From [Leptolyngbya] sp. PCC 7376 (lineage in GTDB: Bacteria; Cyanobacteriota; Cyanobacteriia; Cyanobacteriales; MRBY01), in assembly GCF_000316605.1 (NCBI RefSeq), contig NC_019683.1, forward strand, positions 4,324,036 through 4,388,035: a stretch of 64,000 nucleotides of DNA, given 5' to 3'. Under the pieces are notes generated by a model. That model searched no databases, was not told where the DNA came from, and worked only from the letters and a program-made list of their open reading frames with translations. This document shows, piece after piece, positions 1-8,475 of the stretch. The translations under genes and the position numbers were made by a program. How positions within the stretch are numbered: the first letter of the stretch is position 1; every line of letters starts with the position of its first letter.

Positions 1-2
1 GT

Positions 3-1295
3 CGTCGACAATGGCGGGGGGCGATCGCCGCGCTAGAGTTGTTATTGCATGAGCAAAACCCCCAAGCTCAGGATGCAGGGATGGTTCTTTCAAGCCCTAG
101 TCCAATGTTCTGCGATCGCCAAATTTCAGATTTTTATCAGCAGGTTGTCTTTGCGCCGAAAAGCATCCAAGAAGTTGCCATTAAGACGCTGATGCTGACA
201 GGCATTGTGGATGATTGCCCCAGTAAATCCAACCATAATTTTTTAGAATTTCCACTTTTTTCCAACGATCCGCTCTACAAAGAACGGTTTTGTATTGTCT
301 TGACCCCAAAGTTTAGCTTTGTGATGGTTGCGTCGGAGGAAGGTGGATTCCAATTCTCTTTTGATCCAGAGGTACTCAGCGAACTCTGGCAAATGTTGCG
401 ATGGCGGATGGCTCTCTCTCAGCCATTTCAATTTCAGACCATTCAGCAATTGTGGCAGCAATTTCTCCCTGTTGCACCAGATTATAAGCTTGTGTCGCGT
501 TTCTCTCAGGTGATGTTGCGATCGCTGCCGGATATTAATGTCGTTCCCACAGCCGCTCCAAAAACGCACTCTACCAAAGAAAAATCCACGGTTGCCCGAG
601 ATATTCAGCCAGAGCTAGAACTCTTGCAGGCATTGACTCACGAAATTCGAACGCCACTCACTACGATTCGGACGATGACAAAGCTGTTGCTTAAGAAGAA
701 AAAACAGCTCACTTCAGACATTGTGAAACGCATCGAAACAATTGAGCAGGAATGTAACGAGCAAATTCGGCGGATGGAATTAATCTTTCGTGCAGCAGAG
801 CTTGAAGCACCTTCCCATTGCCGTGAAGTACAGCTCATTCCGATTTCTCTCGAACAAATTTTTCACCATGGGATTCCTTTTTGGGAAAAGCAAGCTCAGC
901 GGCGAAATGTCGAACTAAAAGTACTTTTACCGAAAACTTTGCCCCAAGTCGTGAGTGATCCAGCGATGCTCGATCAAGTGCTTTCCGGTCTCATTGAAAC
1001 CTTTACTCGTCGTTTGCCTTCGGGCTCTGAAGTTGAGATCAATGTTTCAACGGCAGGTAGTCAGTTGAAATTAGAGGTGCAATCCCAGGGAATTGGTCAA
1101 AAATGTCTCGAAAAGGCAATTGGCCAGATGCTTATTTTCCAACCGGAAACGGGCAGTTTGAGCCTCAATGTGAATGTGACTAAAAATCTGTTTCAGGCCC
1201 TCGGAGGGAAGCTTCGCATTCGCCAAAAGCCTTCTGGAGAAGATGTTTTCACAATCTTTTTACCCCTTGGGAATAACGTACCACTCACGATTTAA
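3..1295 (+). CDS. Sensor histidine kinase, 5' end outside the window
   Basis: The reading frame is open to the first bases of the window, so the start lies upstream; the TTG at 39 is only an internal codon. The C-terminal half is a kinase core: an H-box HEIRTPL around residue 200 counted from that TTG, a degenerate N-box region (AMLDQVLSGLIETF), and an ATPase tail ending in ALGGKLRIRQKPSGEDVFTI. The N-terminal part shows no recognisable sensor domain and no membrane segment in the visible piece, so a soluble kinase is likely. The ATP-binding motifs are weak, and activity cannot be judged from sequence. No response regulator is adjacent. The next gene is convergent, 14 bp away. Confidence 0.75.
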   Translation, partial: RRQWRGAIAALELLLHEQNPQAQDAGMVLSSPSPMFCDRQISDFYQQVVFAPKSIQEVAIKTLMLTGIVDDCPSKSNHNFLEFPLFSNDPLYKERFCIVLTPKFSFVMVASEEGGFQFSFDPEVLSELWQMLRWRMALSQPFQFQTIQQLWQQFLPVAPDYKLVSRFSQVMLRSLPDINVVPTAAPKTHSTKEKSTVARDIQPELELLQALTHEIRTPLTTIRTMTKLLLKKKKQLTSDIVKRIETIEQECNEQIRRMELIFRAAELEAPSHCREVQLIPISLEQIFHHGIPFWEKQAQRRNVELKVLLPKTLPQVVSDPAMLDQVLSGLIETFTRRLPSGSEVEINVSTAGSQLKLEVQSQGIGQKCLEKAIGQMLIFQPETGSLSLNVNVTKNLFQALGGKLRIRQKPSGEDVFTIFLPLGNNVPLTI

Positions 1296-1309
1296 AGTTG
1301 TGGGCTGAT

Positions 1310-1759
1310 CTACTTTTTATCGAGTAGAGAACTGTCAGTGAAAAGCTGTTTAAAGGTTTTTGATTCTAAGATTTTGTAGGTTTTACCCACCGCGATATCA
1401 AAATCTTTTTCAGCTTTTTCGACCATTGCTGGCGTGATATTTTGGCGATGATTTTTGCCATGCCAATAGTTAATCATGGTCAGTTGATCAGGCTGTTTGT
1501 CGTTTTGCCAAAGCTCTTTGCCGATATAGTCGGGCGATCGCCGATTAACTGGATCCCAAATTTCAATCTCTTTGGTGATGAAGAGCGCTTGCTCATCCTC
1601 GGGCACTGAAAATTGCAACCATTCAACAATGATTTCATCTTGGGAAGCCGCCGCAGGAACAGTCTTAAAGCTGAGAAACAGACCTAAAAATGCCACACAG
1701 CAAATGCTGGTGAGAAGAATTTGATTGAGTTTTTGTAGTAAAGACTTGAATTTAGTCAT
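1310..1759 (-). CDS. TIGR03792 family protein, secreted or membrane-anchored
   Basis: This gene is about 149 aa. The chosen ATG (1757-1759) overlaps the stop of the upstream gene by 8 nt (ATGACTAA), the usual sign of translational coupling; a longer in-frame extension would run deep into that gene. The N-terminus has a hydrophobic segment (ILLTSICCVAFLGLFLSF) that looks like a signal peptide or anchor. The body matches the pattern of the uncharacterised cyanobacterial TIGR03792 family: VEWLQFSVPEDEQALFI, then IWDPVNRR, IGKELW, and a conserved INYWHGKNHRQNI stretch. The fold suggests a ferredoxin-like ABM-type domain, but no function is known. Confidence 0.7.
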   Translation of the reverse strand: MTKFKSLLQKLNQILLTSICCVAFLGLFLSFKTVPAAASQDEIIVEWLQFSVPEDEQALFITKEIEIWDPVNRRSPDYIGKELWQNDKQPDQLTMINYWHGKNHRQNITPAMVEKAEKDFDIAVGKTYKILESKTFKQLFTDSSLLDKK

Positions 1760-2789
1760 CACCAATAATCCGTAAACGTACACTGCTTTCGCCAGACTCA
1801 TCGAGATCCACTTCAATCACTTCTCCACTTAGGATTTCTAGGGAGCCGAGGAGTGATCGCAGGTAAGGATTACTCGCGCCAGTATCAACGTAGAGACGGT
1901 CAGCTAATTTGCCCATCCGCCTCCAAGTGGTAAAGAGCTTGACGACAACCTGCTCCATCTGAGTGGCTTGCTTCACCAAGTCCGCAGCAGTCCCCAAACA
2001 ATCTAAGCGCAGTGCCTCTTCCAATGCCATTTCGAGATCGATATTCGCTTTTTTAATGGTTTGCACTTGGGATGCGGCATCGATATATTTCGCTAGGCTT
2101 TTTGCCTCAGTAGTCACGCTTTTAACGGTGTCAGAATCAGGCTTTTCGCGAATCTCTTCTTGGATAGCCGTAACATGTGTCTCAGGTAATTTCTCCATCT
2201 CTTTAACGAGGGGAGATAAGAAACGGCTTGGTAATGCACCACTAGCAGCCTGTTCTTTTACTTCGTCAGGCAAGAGATCTGAGTTCATGGTTGTCCATTC
2301 ATCAGAGAGTTGCTTCACTTCACGACGGGTAATGCGATCGCCTTTTTGAGCTGCTTCGGAGATCAGTTGCTGAATTTCGGGGGAAGATTTCGCAGTTTCA
2401 ACGAAGGCATTTTTACTGAAATTATTAATGCTACTCTCATCTAGCTGTCCGTCGGCTAACAGAGTATCGGCACTATTAGCTAGCTCGATGAGGTTGTAAG
2501 CTTGACTTTTTGTGATTTCCCGTTGCTTGAGCCAATTGAGAAAACCTGTGCCGCGACCATCGCCACCTTTCTTTTCGCGATCACGTACTGCCCGCATAAT
2601 TCTGCCACGCCAAATATCGGTCTGGAGATCAAAGCGATCGCACACCTGCCACGCTCGTTCGATCTGACTTTCAAATTCCGCCTCGTGGAGCTTGTCATCC
2701 TCTGGATCTGGCAGCTCAAAGCCAAATTCGTTGCTAGGGAGAGCTGCTGCCGAAAGGTCTTCTGTTGCGATCTCAGAGAAGCTAGTCAT
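1752..2789 (-). CDS. Conserved hypothetical protein with a possible HTH
   Basis: The protein is about 345 aa, acidic at the N-terminus and rich in predicted helices. The segment FLNWLKQREITKSQAYNLIE has the look of a helix-turn-helix or DUF3102-like region, preceded by a charged DREKKGGDGRGTG loop. The C-terminal half is helical and may oligomerise. The start is uncertain: ATG at 2789 is used here, and a GTG at 2810 is possible. It is probably co-transcribed with the overlapping downstream TIGR03792 gene. Nothing else in the sequence identifies its job. Confidence 0.6.
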   Translation of the reverse strand: MTSFSEIATEDLSAAALPSNEFGFELPDPEDDKLHEAEFESQIERAWQVCDRFDLQTDIWRGRIMRAVRDREKKGGDGRGTGFLNWLKQREITKSQAYNLIELANSADTLLADGQLDESSINNFSKNAFVETAKSSPEIQQLISEAAQKGDRITRREVKQLSDEWTTMNSDLLPDEVKEQAASGALPSRFLSPLVKEMEKLPETHVTAIQEEIREKPDSDTVKSVTTEAKSLAKYIDAASQVQTIKKANIDLEMALEEALRLDCLGTAADLVKQATQMEQVVVKLFTTWRRMGKLADRLYVDTGASNPYLRSLLGSLEILSGEVIEVDLDESGESSVRLRIIGDD

Positions 2790-3011
2790 AGTTGAAATAT
2801 CTTTTTCCACTCAGGTTGAATGTAAGCCTCAATGATTTTAGAAGGCATACCTGATTCCGACAAGGAATTTATCTGAGATTAAATACATCTATTGATTTAT
2901 ATAAAGCTTCGGGCGATCGCCGCCAACTCTTTTTCTGACGTATCTTTTGAGATTAATCCTTAGAGGACTTTTTATTACCCTTCCGAAATATTAGCCAAGC
3001 ACCTAGGGTGA

Positions 3012-3557
3012 GGCATTGTCAACTTAACTGAAGGTTTTAGGAATGTAGCCACTATTTTTCTACAAGGACGGCTGTTCCTGATTTAGAAAGCTTTCTCTAG
3101 GCATGTGAGTTTCTGCCAACTCTCTATCCGTTGGCTCATTATCTCCCGATATTCTTTGGCTGGATGCTGGTGTTGATGTGGGTGGAAGTATCCTCGTATG
3201 GTTCAAATGCTGATAAAAATCGTTGGGCATGACCAGAGGACTTGAATCTGCCCATTCGCCTTTCCCTCACCCTCGTCGGTCGATGGGAATTCTATACTCG
3301 ATTATTCAAGCCTCTATGCTGTCTATGCTCTACCCCTTTGAGTATGTTCTTTTTAGCGGCTCCATAACTCTTGAGTTTATCGGTGACTATCACTCTAGGA
3401 ACTGTCCCTTCTCCCTTGAGCAATCTCTTGAAGAACTTCTCTGCTGCTGCCCTATTTCGTCTGGATTGCAGAAGAATATCTAGGGTTTGACCTTCTTTAT
3501 CCACGGCTCGCCAAAGGTAGTAATATTTGCCTTTTATTTTGAGCACGACTTCGTCTA
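3012..3557 (-). mobile_element. IS6-family element copy A, 3' part of transposase only
   Basis: It begins with the end sequence GGCATTGTCAACTTAACTG and covers the C-terminal two thirds of an IS6/IS240-type DDE transposase (ILLQSRRNRAAAEKFFKRLL, VIVTDKLKSYGAA, then the RERRMG and FHPHQHQHPAREYREI parts). An in-frame TAG follows LNNRV (about 3294), as in the other IS6 copies of this window that cover the position. The Trp codon of YYLWRAV is intact here. An IS630 element interrupts the copy at a TA (3556-3557). A 16-bp match to the opposite IS6 end survives at 4947-4962. Confidence 0.8.
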
Positions 3558-4127
3558 TAGCAGTGGTCAAAAGAGTTAAGACATAGCATCACGAAGAGTC
3601 ATCTCCATTGCCTCTCTGAGAGATTGACTATATTTGAGTTGCTTTCTGATACGAGTTTTCAACCAAGACCAACACTGTTCAATTCTGTTTAAATCTGGTG
3701 AGTAAGGAGGCATATACCACACCTCACATTTCGCTTGCGCAAGGATTTCTACAATCCTCCCTCCCTTGTGGAAAGTGGCATTATCCAAAATCAACACCTG
3801 ATGAGGTTGTAATTCTGGTAGTAAACAATTCTCTAGCCACACCTCAAACACATGGCGATTACAAGAGCCTTCCACCGTAAAGGGAGCAAACAATCTACCC
3901 TGATGCCAGGCTGCAATCATATTGACTCTACCGCGACGACTTTCTGACTTGAGGGAGTAAACTCTTTCTCCTTCGGGACTATAGCTATAGTCATACTGAC
4001 CATCTCGCTCATCCATTCCTGACTCATCACAGTAGATGATTTGCTCGGGTTTCAATCTTGTCAACCCTTGTCTGAATTCCTGTCGCTTCTGTTCATCCCT
4101 TTCTTGATATCCATAGGTCTTTTTTTC
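3558..4127 (-). mobile_element. IS630-family element fragment (type a) with transposase C-terminal part
   Basis: It starts at TAGCAGTGGTCAAAAG, next to a TA in the IS6 sequence. The minus-strand frame (3576 to 4127) encodes the catalytic part of an IS630/Tc1-type transposase: YCDESGMDERDGQYDYSY, LILDNATFHKGG and the YSPDLNRIEQCWSWLK block that carries the last acidic residue. The frame runs open into the IS1 fragment at 4128 with no start codon, so the DNA-binding N-terminus has been lost. It cannot transpose itself. Confidence 0.8.
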
Positions 4128-4356
4128 GAGAGTTTCAAGTAAGTAATGCTATAGCAAAATGGAGTGAGTCGTTTCCTAGAAATTCTCGCTATGACAATTC
4201 ACTGCTCCCAATGTAATGCTCAAGACATCATCAAAAGTGGATTCGCTAAAAATCGTCAACGATTTAAGTGTAAGCAGTGCAATTATCAATTTACAAGCTT
4301 TTCTAAAGAGCGGGGCAAGCCTCTCTGGATGAAATTAGAAGCTGTATTGATGTATA
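4128..4356 (+). mobile_element. IS1-family 5' fragment
   Basis: It starts at the IS1 end GAGAGTTTCAAGTAAGTAATG and reads into the zinc-finger-like N-terminus of the first IS1 ORF (HCSQCNAQDIIKSGFAKNRQ), nearly identical to the complete copy at 6954-7748. It stops at the TA where the next IS630 fragment begins (reference sequence GATGTATATGAGTGG). The rest of this IS1 copy is missing from the window, so a deletion followed the insertion. Confidence 0.85.
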
Positions 4357-4935
4357 TAGCAGCGAAGGAGAAGGTTAGGACATAGAACAGAAGGCTATTC
4401 TGATGGCATCGAACAAATCCTCAGTCTTCTTGATGAGCTTACTTACCTCCTTCTTTAACCTCCCCCAAAACTTCTCTATCTTGTTCAGGTGTGGTGAGTA
4501 GGGTGGCAAAAATATCACTTCACATCCTGCCTTCGCCACCAATGTTTGTATTCTTTCCTTTGGATGAACACTGGCATTATCCAGAATAATAATTTGACCC
4601 GGAATCAACTCTGGCACTAAGCAATCCTCTACCCATTGGCAAACTAAGGCGCTGTTGGCATAGCCCTCAAATACCATCGGTGCTATCTGCTCTCCCTCTC
4701 GCCATCCTCCAATCACGCTAACTCGTTCTATACGATGACCTAACTTCTCTGCGATAAACCTCTCTGACTTATGGCAGTAGCCATACCCATAATCTAAGGT
4801 ATTATCAAATCCACTTTCATCGATATATACGAGTCGTTCTTGGCCATACTGCTTCAGTTGTGCCACAAATGCTTTTTCTAATTCTTTATCTCTCTCTTGA
4901 TATCGATAGGTCTTTTTTTCGAGTAAATTCAATAC
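4357..4935 (-). mobile_element. IS630-family element fragment (type b), DDE domain only
   Basis: It begins TAGCAGCGAAGGAGAAGG, the same end as the complete 947-bp copies at 36255 and 51162. The minus-strand frame starting near 4947 encodes the catalytic part (YIDESGFDNTLDYGYGYCHK, IILDNASVHPKE, LPPYSPHLNKIEKFWGRLKK). The slippery A-run has 7 A here instead of 8, and the helix-turn-helix ORF that should lie upstream is absent. The fragment ends against an IS6 end at 4947-4962. Confidence 0.82.
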
Positions 4936-4946
4936 TTTGACAGGCA

Positions 4947-4962
4947 TTAAGTTGACAATGCC
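4947..4962 (-). repeat. IS6 terminal relic
   Basis: The sequence TTAAGTTGACAATGCC is the distal terminus of the IS6-family element seen complete at 37972-37987. Together with copy A at 3012 it suggests that 3012-4962 was once a single IS6 copy, later filled and partly deleted by IS630 and IS1 insertions. Confidence 0.65.
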
Positions 4963-5021
4963 TCTTCGCCACCAATACTTCTAGTTCCAGCTCTTGACAG
5001 AGAATATCGGTAGTCCTAAAG

Positions 5022-5986
5022 AACGTGAGTTCTGGATAAGGAAAGAAAAGGAGAAAGCCCATATCGTGGAAGTTGTAACGAATCCACGGCTTTCTCCCAT
5101 GTCCAGTCTAGAGGCTCTGTTTTGCCATGTTGATGATTTCTGCCAAGTCTTTGAACCCTTATGGCATCAAGCGTTACTCAGCTCTGGCAAAAAATACCGT
5201 CGCCGTCAGAGAAGCTTCAGTCTGAGTGAGGTGATGACTATTCTCATTGCTTTCCATCAATCTCACTATCGAAATTTCAAGCATTTCTATCTCATCAAGG
5301 TGAAATGCGATTGGCAACAAGAGTTTCCTCTAGCTGTGAGCTATCAACGCTTTGTGACATGGATACCTTCGAGCTTGATTCCTCTCTGTACATATCTGCG
5401 ACGATGCTTCGGACAATGCACTGGTATTAGCTTCATTGATGCCACCAGCATCAAGGTTTGCCATAATCGCCGTATCTCTCAACATCGTGTTTTTGAAGGT
5501 TGCGCGGCAAGGGGCAAGACTTCGGTGGGATGGTTCTTCGGCTTCAAACTACACCTGGTCATCAATGAGCGAGGAGAATTACTCAACGTCCAAGTGACGC
5601 CCGGAAATACCGATGACCGCCAACCTATAGTGGAGTTATGGCAAGACTTATGGGGTAAAGTCTTTGCCGATAAAGGCTATGTCTCACAATCTTTAGCCCA
5701 GCATCTTCAAGAGGAACATGAGGTGACCCTAATGGCTAAACCTCGTCGAAATATGAAGCATCATTTGATGGTTTATCAAGATAAACTTTTTGCTCGTAAG
5801 CGGGCTTTGATTGAGACAGTTATTGACCAACTGAAGAACATCTCACAGATTGAACATTCCCGACATCGCAGTCCCACAAACTTTTGTGTGAACTTGCTGT
5901 GTGGGCTGATTGCTTACTGCCATCAACCCAAAAAACCTTCTTTACAGCTTGATTAGACCTATCATTCCTTATCCAGAACTCACGTT
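5022..5986 (+). mobile_element. IS982-family insertion sequence, complete, 965 bp
   Basis: Terminal inverted repeats are AACGTGAGTTCTGGATAAGG on both sides. The direct duplication AAAG flanks it (5018-5021 and 5987-5990). Removing the element and one AAAG restores a sequence present in inverted form at 6171-6193, which confirms the boundaries. A second copy of the same length (965 bp) lies at 32117-33081. Confidence 0.9.
5099..5956 (+). CDS. IS982-family transposase
   Basis: The 285-aa DDE transposase is intact. Recognisable blocks are the N-terminal LFCHVDDFCQ, the first catalytic aspartate region [33 protein letters not shown], the second block VFADKGYVS and the final acidic region ARKRALIETVIDQLKN. 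The ATG at 5099 is the first good start inside the element. An upstream frame extension to 4994 crosses the IS boundary at 5022 and is not real. A GTG at 5069 is an alternative. Confidence 0.88.
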   Translation: MSSLEALFCHVDDFCQVFEPLWHQALLSSGKKYRRRQRSFSLSEVMTILIAFHQSHYRNFKHFYLIKVKCDWQQEFPLAVSYQRFVTWIPSSLIPLCTYLRRCFGQCTGISFIDATSIKVCHNRRISQHRVFEGCAARGKTSVGWFFGFKLHLVINERGELLNVQVTPGNTDDRQPIVELWQDLWGKVFADKGYVSQSLAQHLQEEHEVTLMAKPRRNMKHHLMVYQDKLFARKRALIETVIDQLKNISQIEHSRHRSPTNFCVNLLCGLIAYCHQPKKPSLQLD

Positions 5987-6054
5987 AAAGAGGTAAGGAT
6001 GAGTTGTAGTGATGAACAAAAAGCCAAATAGCTCCAATGTGGTTGGGAGTGTCA

Positions 6055-6165
6055 AGAATTTTGTGTCAACTTGCTTTGCGGTCTCATTGCCTACTGTCAT
6101 CAGCCTAAGAAACCCTCTCTTCAGCTTGATTAGAAGCTTCTTTTCCTATCCCGAACTCAGGTTTC
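6055..6165 (+). mobile_element. IS982 3' end, degraded
   Basis: This is a decayed copy of the last 35 or so codons and terminus of an IS982 element. The frame reads like [20 protein letters not shown], a frameshifted version of [20 protein letters not shown]. It is followed by TTCCTATCCCGAACTCAGGTT, a mutated terminal repeat. It sits between the arms of the 23-bp inverted repeat. Confidence 0.65.
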
Positions 6166-6953
6166 TTATTATCCTTACCTCTTTAGGACTACCAGAATGT
6201 CTAATGTATTGCGATCAATTGGGTCAAACTCTCCAGCAATAAAATTAATATCCTCATGCTCTTCCCGAATAATTTAGATCACCTGCTTCCGATATCTCAG
6301 CTTCGGATCATCCTGAAGCGAGCGAGCCAAAAGAATCTTGTAACCTTCCTTCACCGGATAAAATTGCGGCGTCATTGCCGATGATTCTTGAGTTACCTTT
6401 TCAGACGTATATTCGAATAACTCATCCACCCCAATCCAACCATCATTATCCGGATCCGCTGCCCCAGAACGAATACCATCCAGCAGATAATGCGTGTAGA
6501 TCGATAACTCCGAATTTTCCTGCGCAAAAGAATATTTCGTCGCTGTCGAAGACGTTAAAATCGCACGACCTTTGCCACCCAGTTCATCCGGCTTAATATC
6601 AAGCGCTGTCGCATCATCACCTTTAACATTTAAGCCTTTCGGAAACGCCCCACTAAAACAACAGTCTATAATAATCACCTGTCTTTCTGACCTGCTACTA
6701 TTCATTATCCCAGTGCATTTCACTTGCCCGATAAGCCGAAAACGACTTCACATATTTGTCTTTATCCAATTCAGTGTGTGACAAAGCAAAATACAGATTA
6801 AAAGATCTATCTCGTATGCCATGCCCTGAAAAATAGAACAGAGTCAAGTCATCAGTTTCACGGCCTGCCAACAGCTCGAAAACAGAATGCTATAACTCAC
6901 TTTTTGAGGGATTCTTCAAGCACTTTACATCATCAAAATCACCTAAATCAGAC

Positions 6954-7748
6954 GAGAGTTTCAAGTAAGTAATGCTATAGCAAAATGGAGTGAGTCGTTT
7001 CCTTGGAAGTCTCGCTATGACAATTCACTGTCCCCAATGTAATGCTCAAGACATCATCAAAAGTGGATTCGCTAAAAATCGTCAACGATTTAAGTGTAAG
7101 CAGTGCAATTATCAATTTACAAGCTTTTCTAAAGAGCGGGGCAAGCCTCTCTGGATGAAATTAGAAGCTGTATTGATGTATATGAGTGGTATGTCAATGA
7201 ATGCGACAGCCAAGATTCTCGGTGTATCAGCTCAATCAGTGCTCAATTGGGTAAGAGATTCCGGTGAAGCCAATTATGAAAAGCCCACTCCTGAGTCTGC
7301 TGTCGTGGTGGAGCTAGATGAGCTATGGCATTTTATCCAAGAGAAAAAAACAAACTTTGGGTCTGGAAAGCATATGACCGTAATACTGGGCGACTCATTG
7401 ACTGGGAATTGGGAAGTCGTGATAGTCGAACTTTAGGTCATTTACTAGAGCGGTTATCGCAATGGCAAATCACTGTCTATTGCACCGATAATTGGAAACC
7501 CTATCAACAGCTATTAGAGAATCACCCAGATGCTTTTCATGCCATTAGCAAGAAAGAGACAATAGCAATTGAGAGAAACAACTCAGACAATCGCCATTGG
7601 TTTGCTCGGTTTCATCGCAGGACGAAGGTCGTCTCTAAATCAAAACACATGGTGGACTTGAGCATGGCACTGTTTGCGAAATTTAGAGTGAATGGAAGTA
7701 TTGAGCTACTGCGCAATTGGCGTTTAACATTACTCTCTTGAAACTCTC
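6954..7748 (+). mobile_element. IS1-family insertion sequence, complete, 795 bp
   Basis: The ends are GAGAGTTTCAAG(TA/AG)AGTAATG in inverted orientation. The length equals that of the copy at 53414-54208. No matching target duplication is visible: the left flank is caspase coding sequence and the right flank is IS982 relic. So one side was rearranged after insertion. Confidence 0.88.
7017..7741 (+). CDS. IS1-family transposase, two frames joined by a frameshift
   Basis: The first ORF (ATG 7017 to 7436) carries an N-terminal CPQC...CKQC zinc-ribbon and an HTH-like AKILGVSAQSVLNWV. The second frame (to 7741) carries the catalytic part (WKAYDRNTGRLIDWELG, VYCTDNWKPYQ, SKKETIAIERNNSDNRHW). They meet at the A7C run near 7344-7351, where a -1 shift turns QEKKTNF into EKNKLWVWK, the usual IS1 strategy for making the fusion protein. 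An in-frame start at 6990 lies inside the element but gives nine extra non-conserved residues. Confidence 0.85.
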
Positions 7749-7838
7749 TAATAATCGCTGCTCAATAAAGAATAAAGAAGCCTCAAACCCAGATTAGGAA
7801 AGACTTTTTTCCTGTTGTCCTTATCCCGAACTCACGTT
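7749..7838 (-). mobile_element. IS982-like terminal relic
   Basis: The segment ends in TCCTTATCCCGAACTCACGTT, an IS982 terminus with one or two changes. The adjacent 60 bp match no other copy here. It separates the 29-bp caspase N-terminal stub (7839-7867) from the IS1 copy. Confidence 0.55.
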
Positions 7839-7870
7839 ACCCTAACCAAAAGCGCGAACTTCCTCATCAC

Positions 7871-8401
7871 CTATTCCGCATCCAACTCCCTAATAAAATT
7901 TCCGACAGCGCCTAAATCTTTAGTTTTTGGGACTTTAACAGAAACTTTCTTTGTCCCACGCGATGTGGTCTTTTCGTAAACGACTTCTATTTCGCGACCT
8001 TTAGACATTTCAATGAAAGTGGGAAACAAAGCTTTAATCTTTTCCGTTGTGATATTCATTTTCACAATACCAACAACTGCCCCACCGATCTTTTTGATGA
8101 CTTCACCTAAGCCCTTTGCTCCATCCGGAATATCGTCAGATGCAATAATCTCAACAACGCTTTGCCCCACGTGAGTCGATAACTCTTCCCGAATATTACT
8201 CAGATCCTCTTCAAATGACTCTTATGATGCCTCAGCATCGCTAATCACTAAGAGGATGTCTGAAAAGTCTTTATGTTTGATAAATGCTGCGTAAATTCCG
8301 CCAGGTTGATCGCCTGAAGTGCTTATTTTTACGTGCAACTCATTTCGAGAAAAGTTACGGTCAGACCCTTTTCAGACATCCTCTAAGTAGAACTCAGACA
8401 T
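7871..8401 (-). pseudogene. EACC1-type protein, interrupted by a 132-bp MITE
   Basis: If the MITE (8252-8383) and one TAA are removed, the minus strand reads from ATG 8401 as MSEFYLVISDAEAS, a TAA stop, then ESFEEDLSNIREEL, VVEIIASDDIPDGAKGLGE, IGGAVVGIVK, and a basic strand region ending ...LDAE at 7871. The layout (short N-terminal strand, helix, a strand followed by PDGAKG, a hydrophobic helix, two charged strands, terminal helix with LD) fits effector-associated constant component 1 (EACC1). These proteins are predicted partners of caspases and other effectors in bacterial conflict systems. A surviving 99-codon frame could start at GTG 8170 but lacks the N-terminal strand. Confidence 0.7.
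8252..8383. mobile_element. 132-bp MITE, copy 1
   Basis: The terminal inverted repeats are GAGGATGTCTGAAAAG, flanked by TAA on both sides (8249-8251 and 8384-8386). It has no coding capacity. A near-identical copy of exactly 132 bp lies at 50448-50579 in the opposite orientation. The ends resemble those of the IS5-type element at 49811-50284, the likely source of transposase. Confidence 0.9.
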
Positions 8402-8475
8402 CTTGAAAAAACCTCGCTGCACACTAACTTGATTTATTCTATCGAGTAATTAAAAAGTATCCTTAGGCTTCTCAG

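Larger units (their letters stand above)
5009..6193. repeat. 23-bp perfect inverted repeat, left arm split by IS982
   Basis: The left arm is 5009-5021 plus 5991-6000, reading GGTAGTCCTAAAG + AGGTAAGGAT once the IS982 copy and its duplicated AAAG are removed. The right arm at 6171-6193 is its exact reverse complement. The DNA between the arms contains a degraded IS982 3' end. The right arm lies in the tail of the caspase pseudogene on the minus strand. There the shifted frame can be read as SPKEVR, a plausible caspase-tail motif, so the arms may be an inverted duplication of coding sequence rather than transposon ends. Confidence 0.75.
6195..7867 (-). pseudogene. Caspase-like (peptidase C14) gene, broken by IS insertions and stops
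   Basis: Reading right to left, ATG at 7867 gives MRKFALLVR and then runs into an IS982 end (7838) and an IS1 copy (6954-7748). The frame resumes at 6953 as SDLGDFDDVKCLKNPSKSEL, a TAG-type break, then LTLFYFSGHGIRD with the catalytic His. After a further break come IIIDCCFSGAF with the catalytic Cys, KGRAILTSSTATKYSF, DGWIGVDELFEYTS and PKLRYRKQVI. A TAA interrupts here, and the frame continues as IIREEHEDINF to about 6195. His and Cys are both present, so the ancestor was a plausible protease. At least two internal stops plus the insertions make it dead. It starts 3 nt after the EACC1 stop, which implies an operon. Confidence 0.85.

Noticed and set aside
4994-5098. Longer start for the IS982 transposase
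   Set aside because: The frame crosses the IS left end at 5022, so the first residues would come from flanking DNA; ATG 5099 is inside the element.
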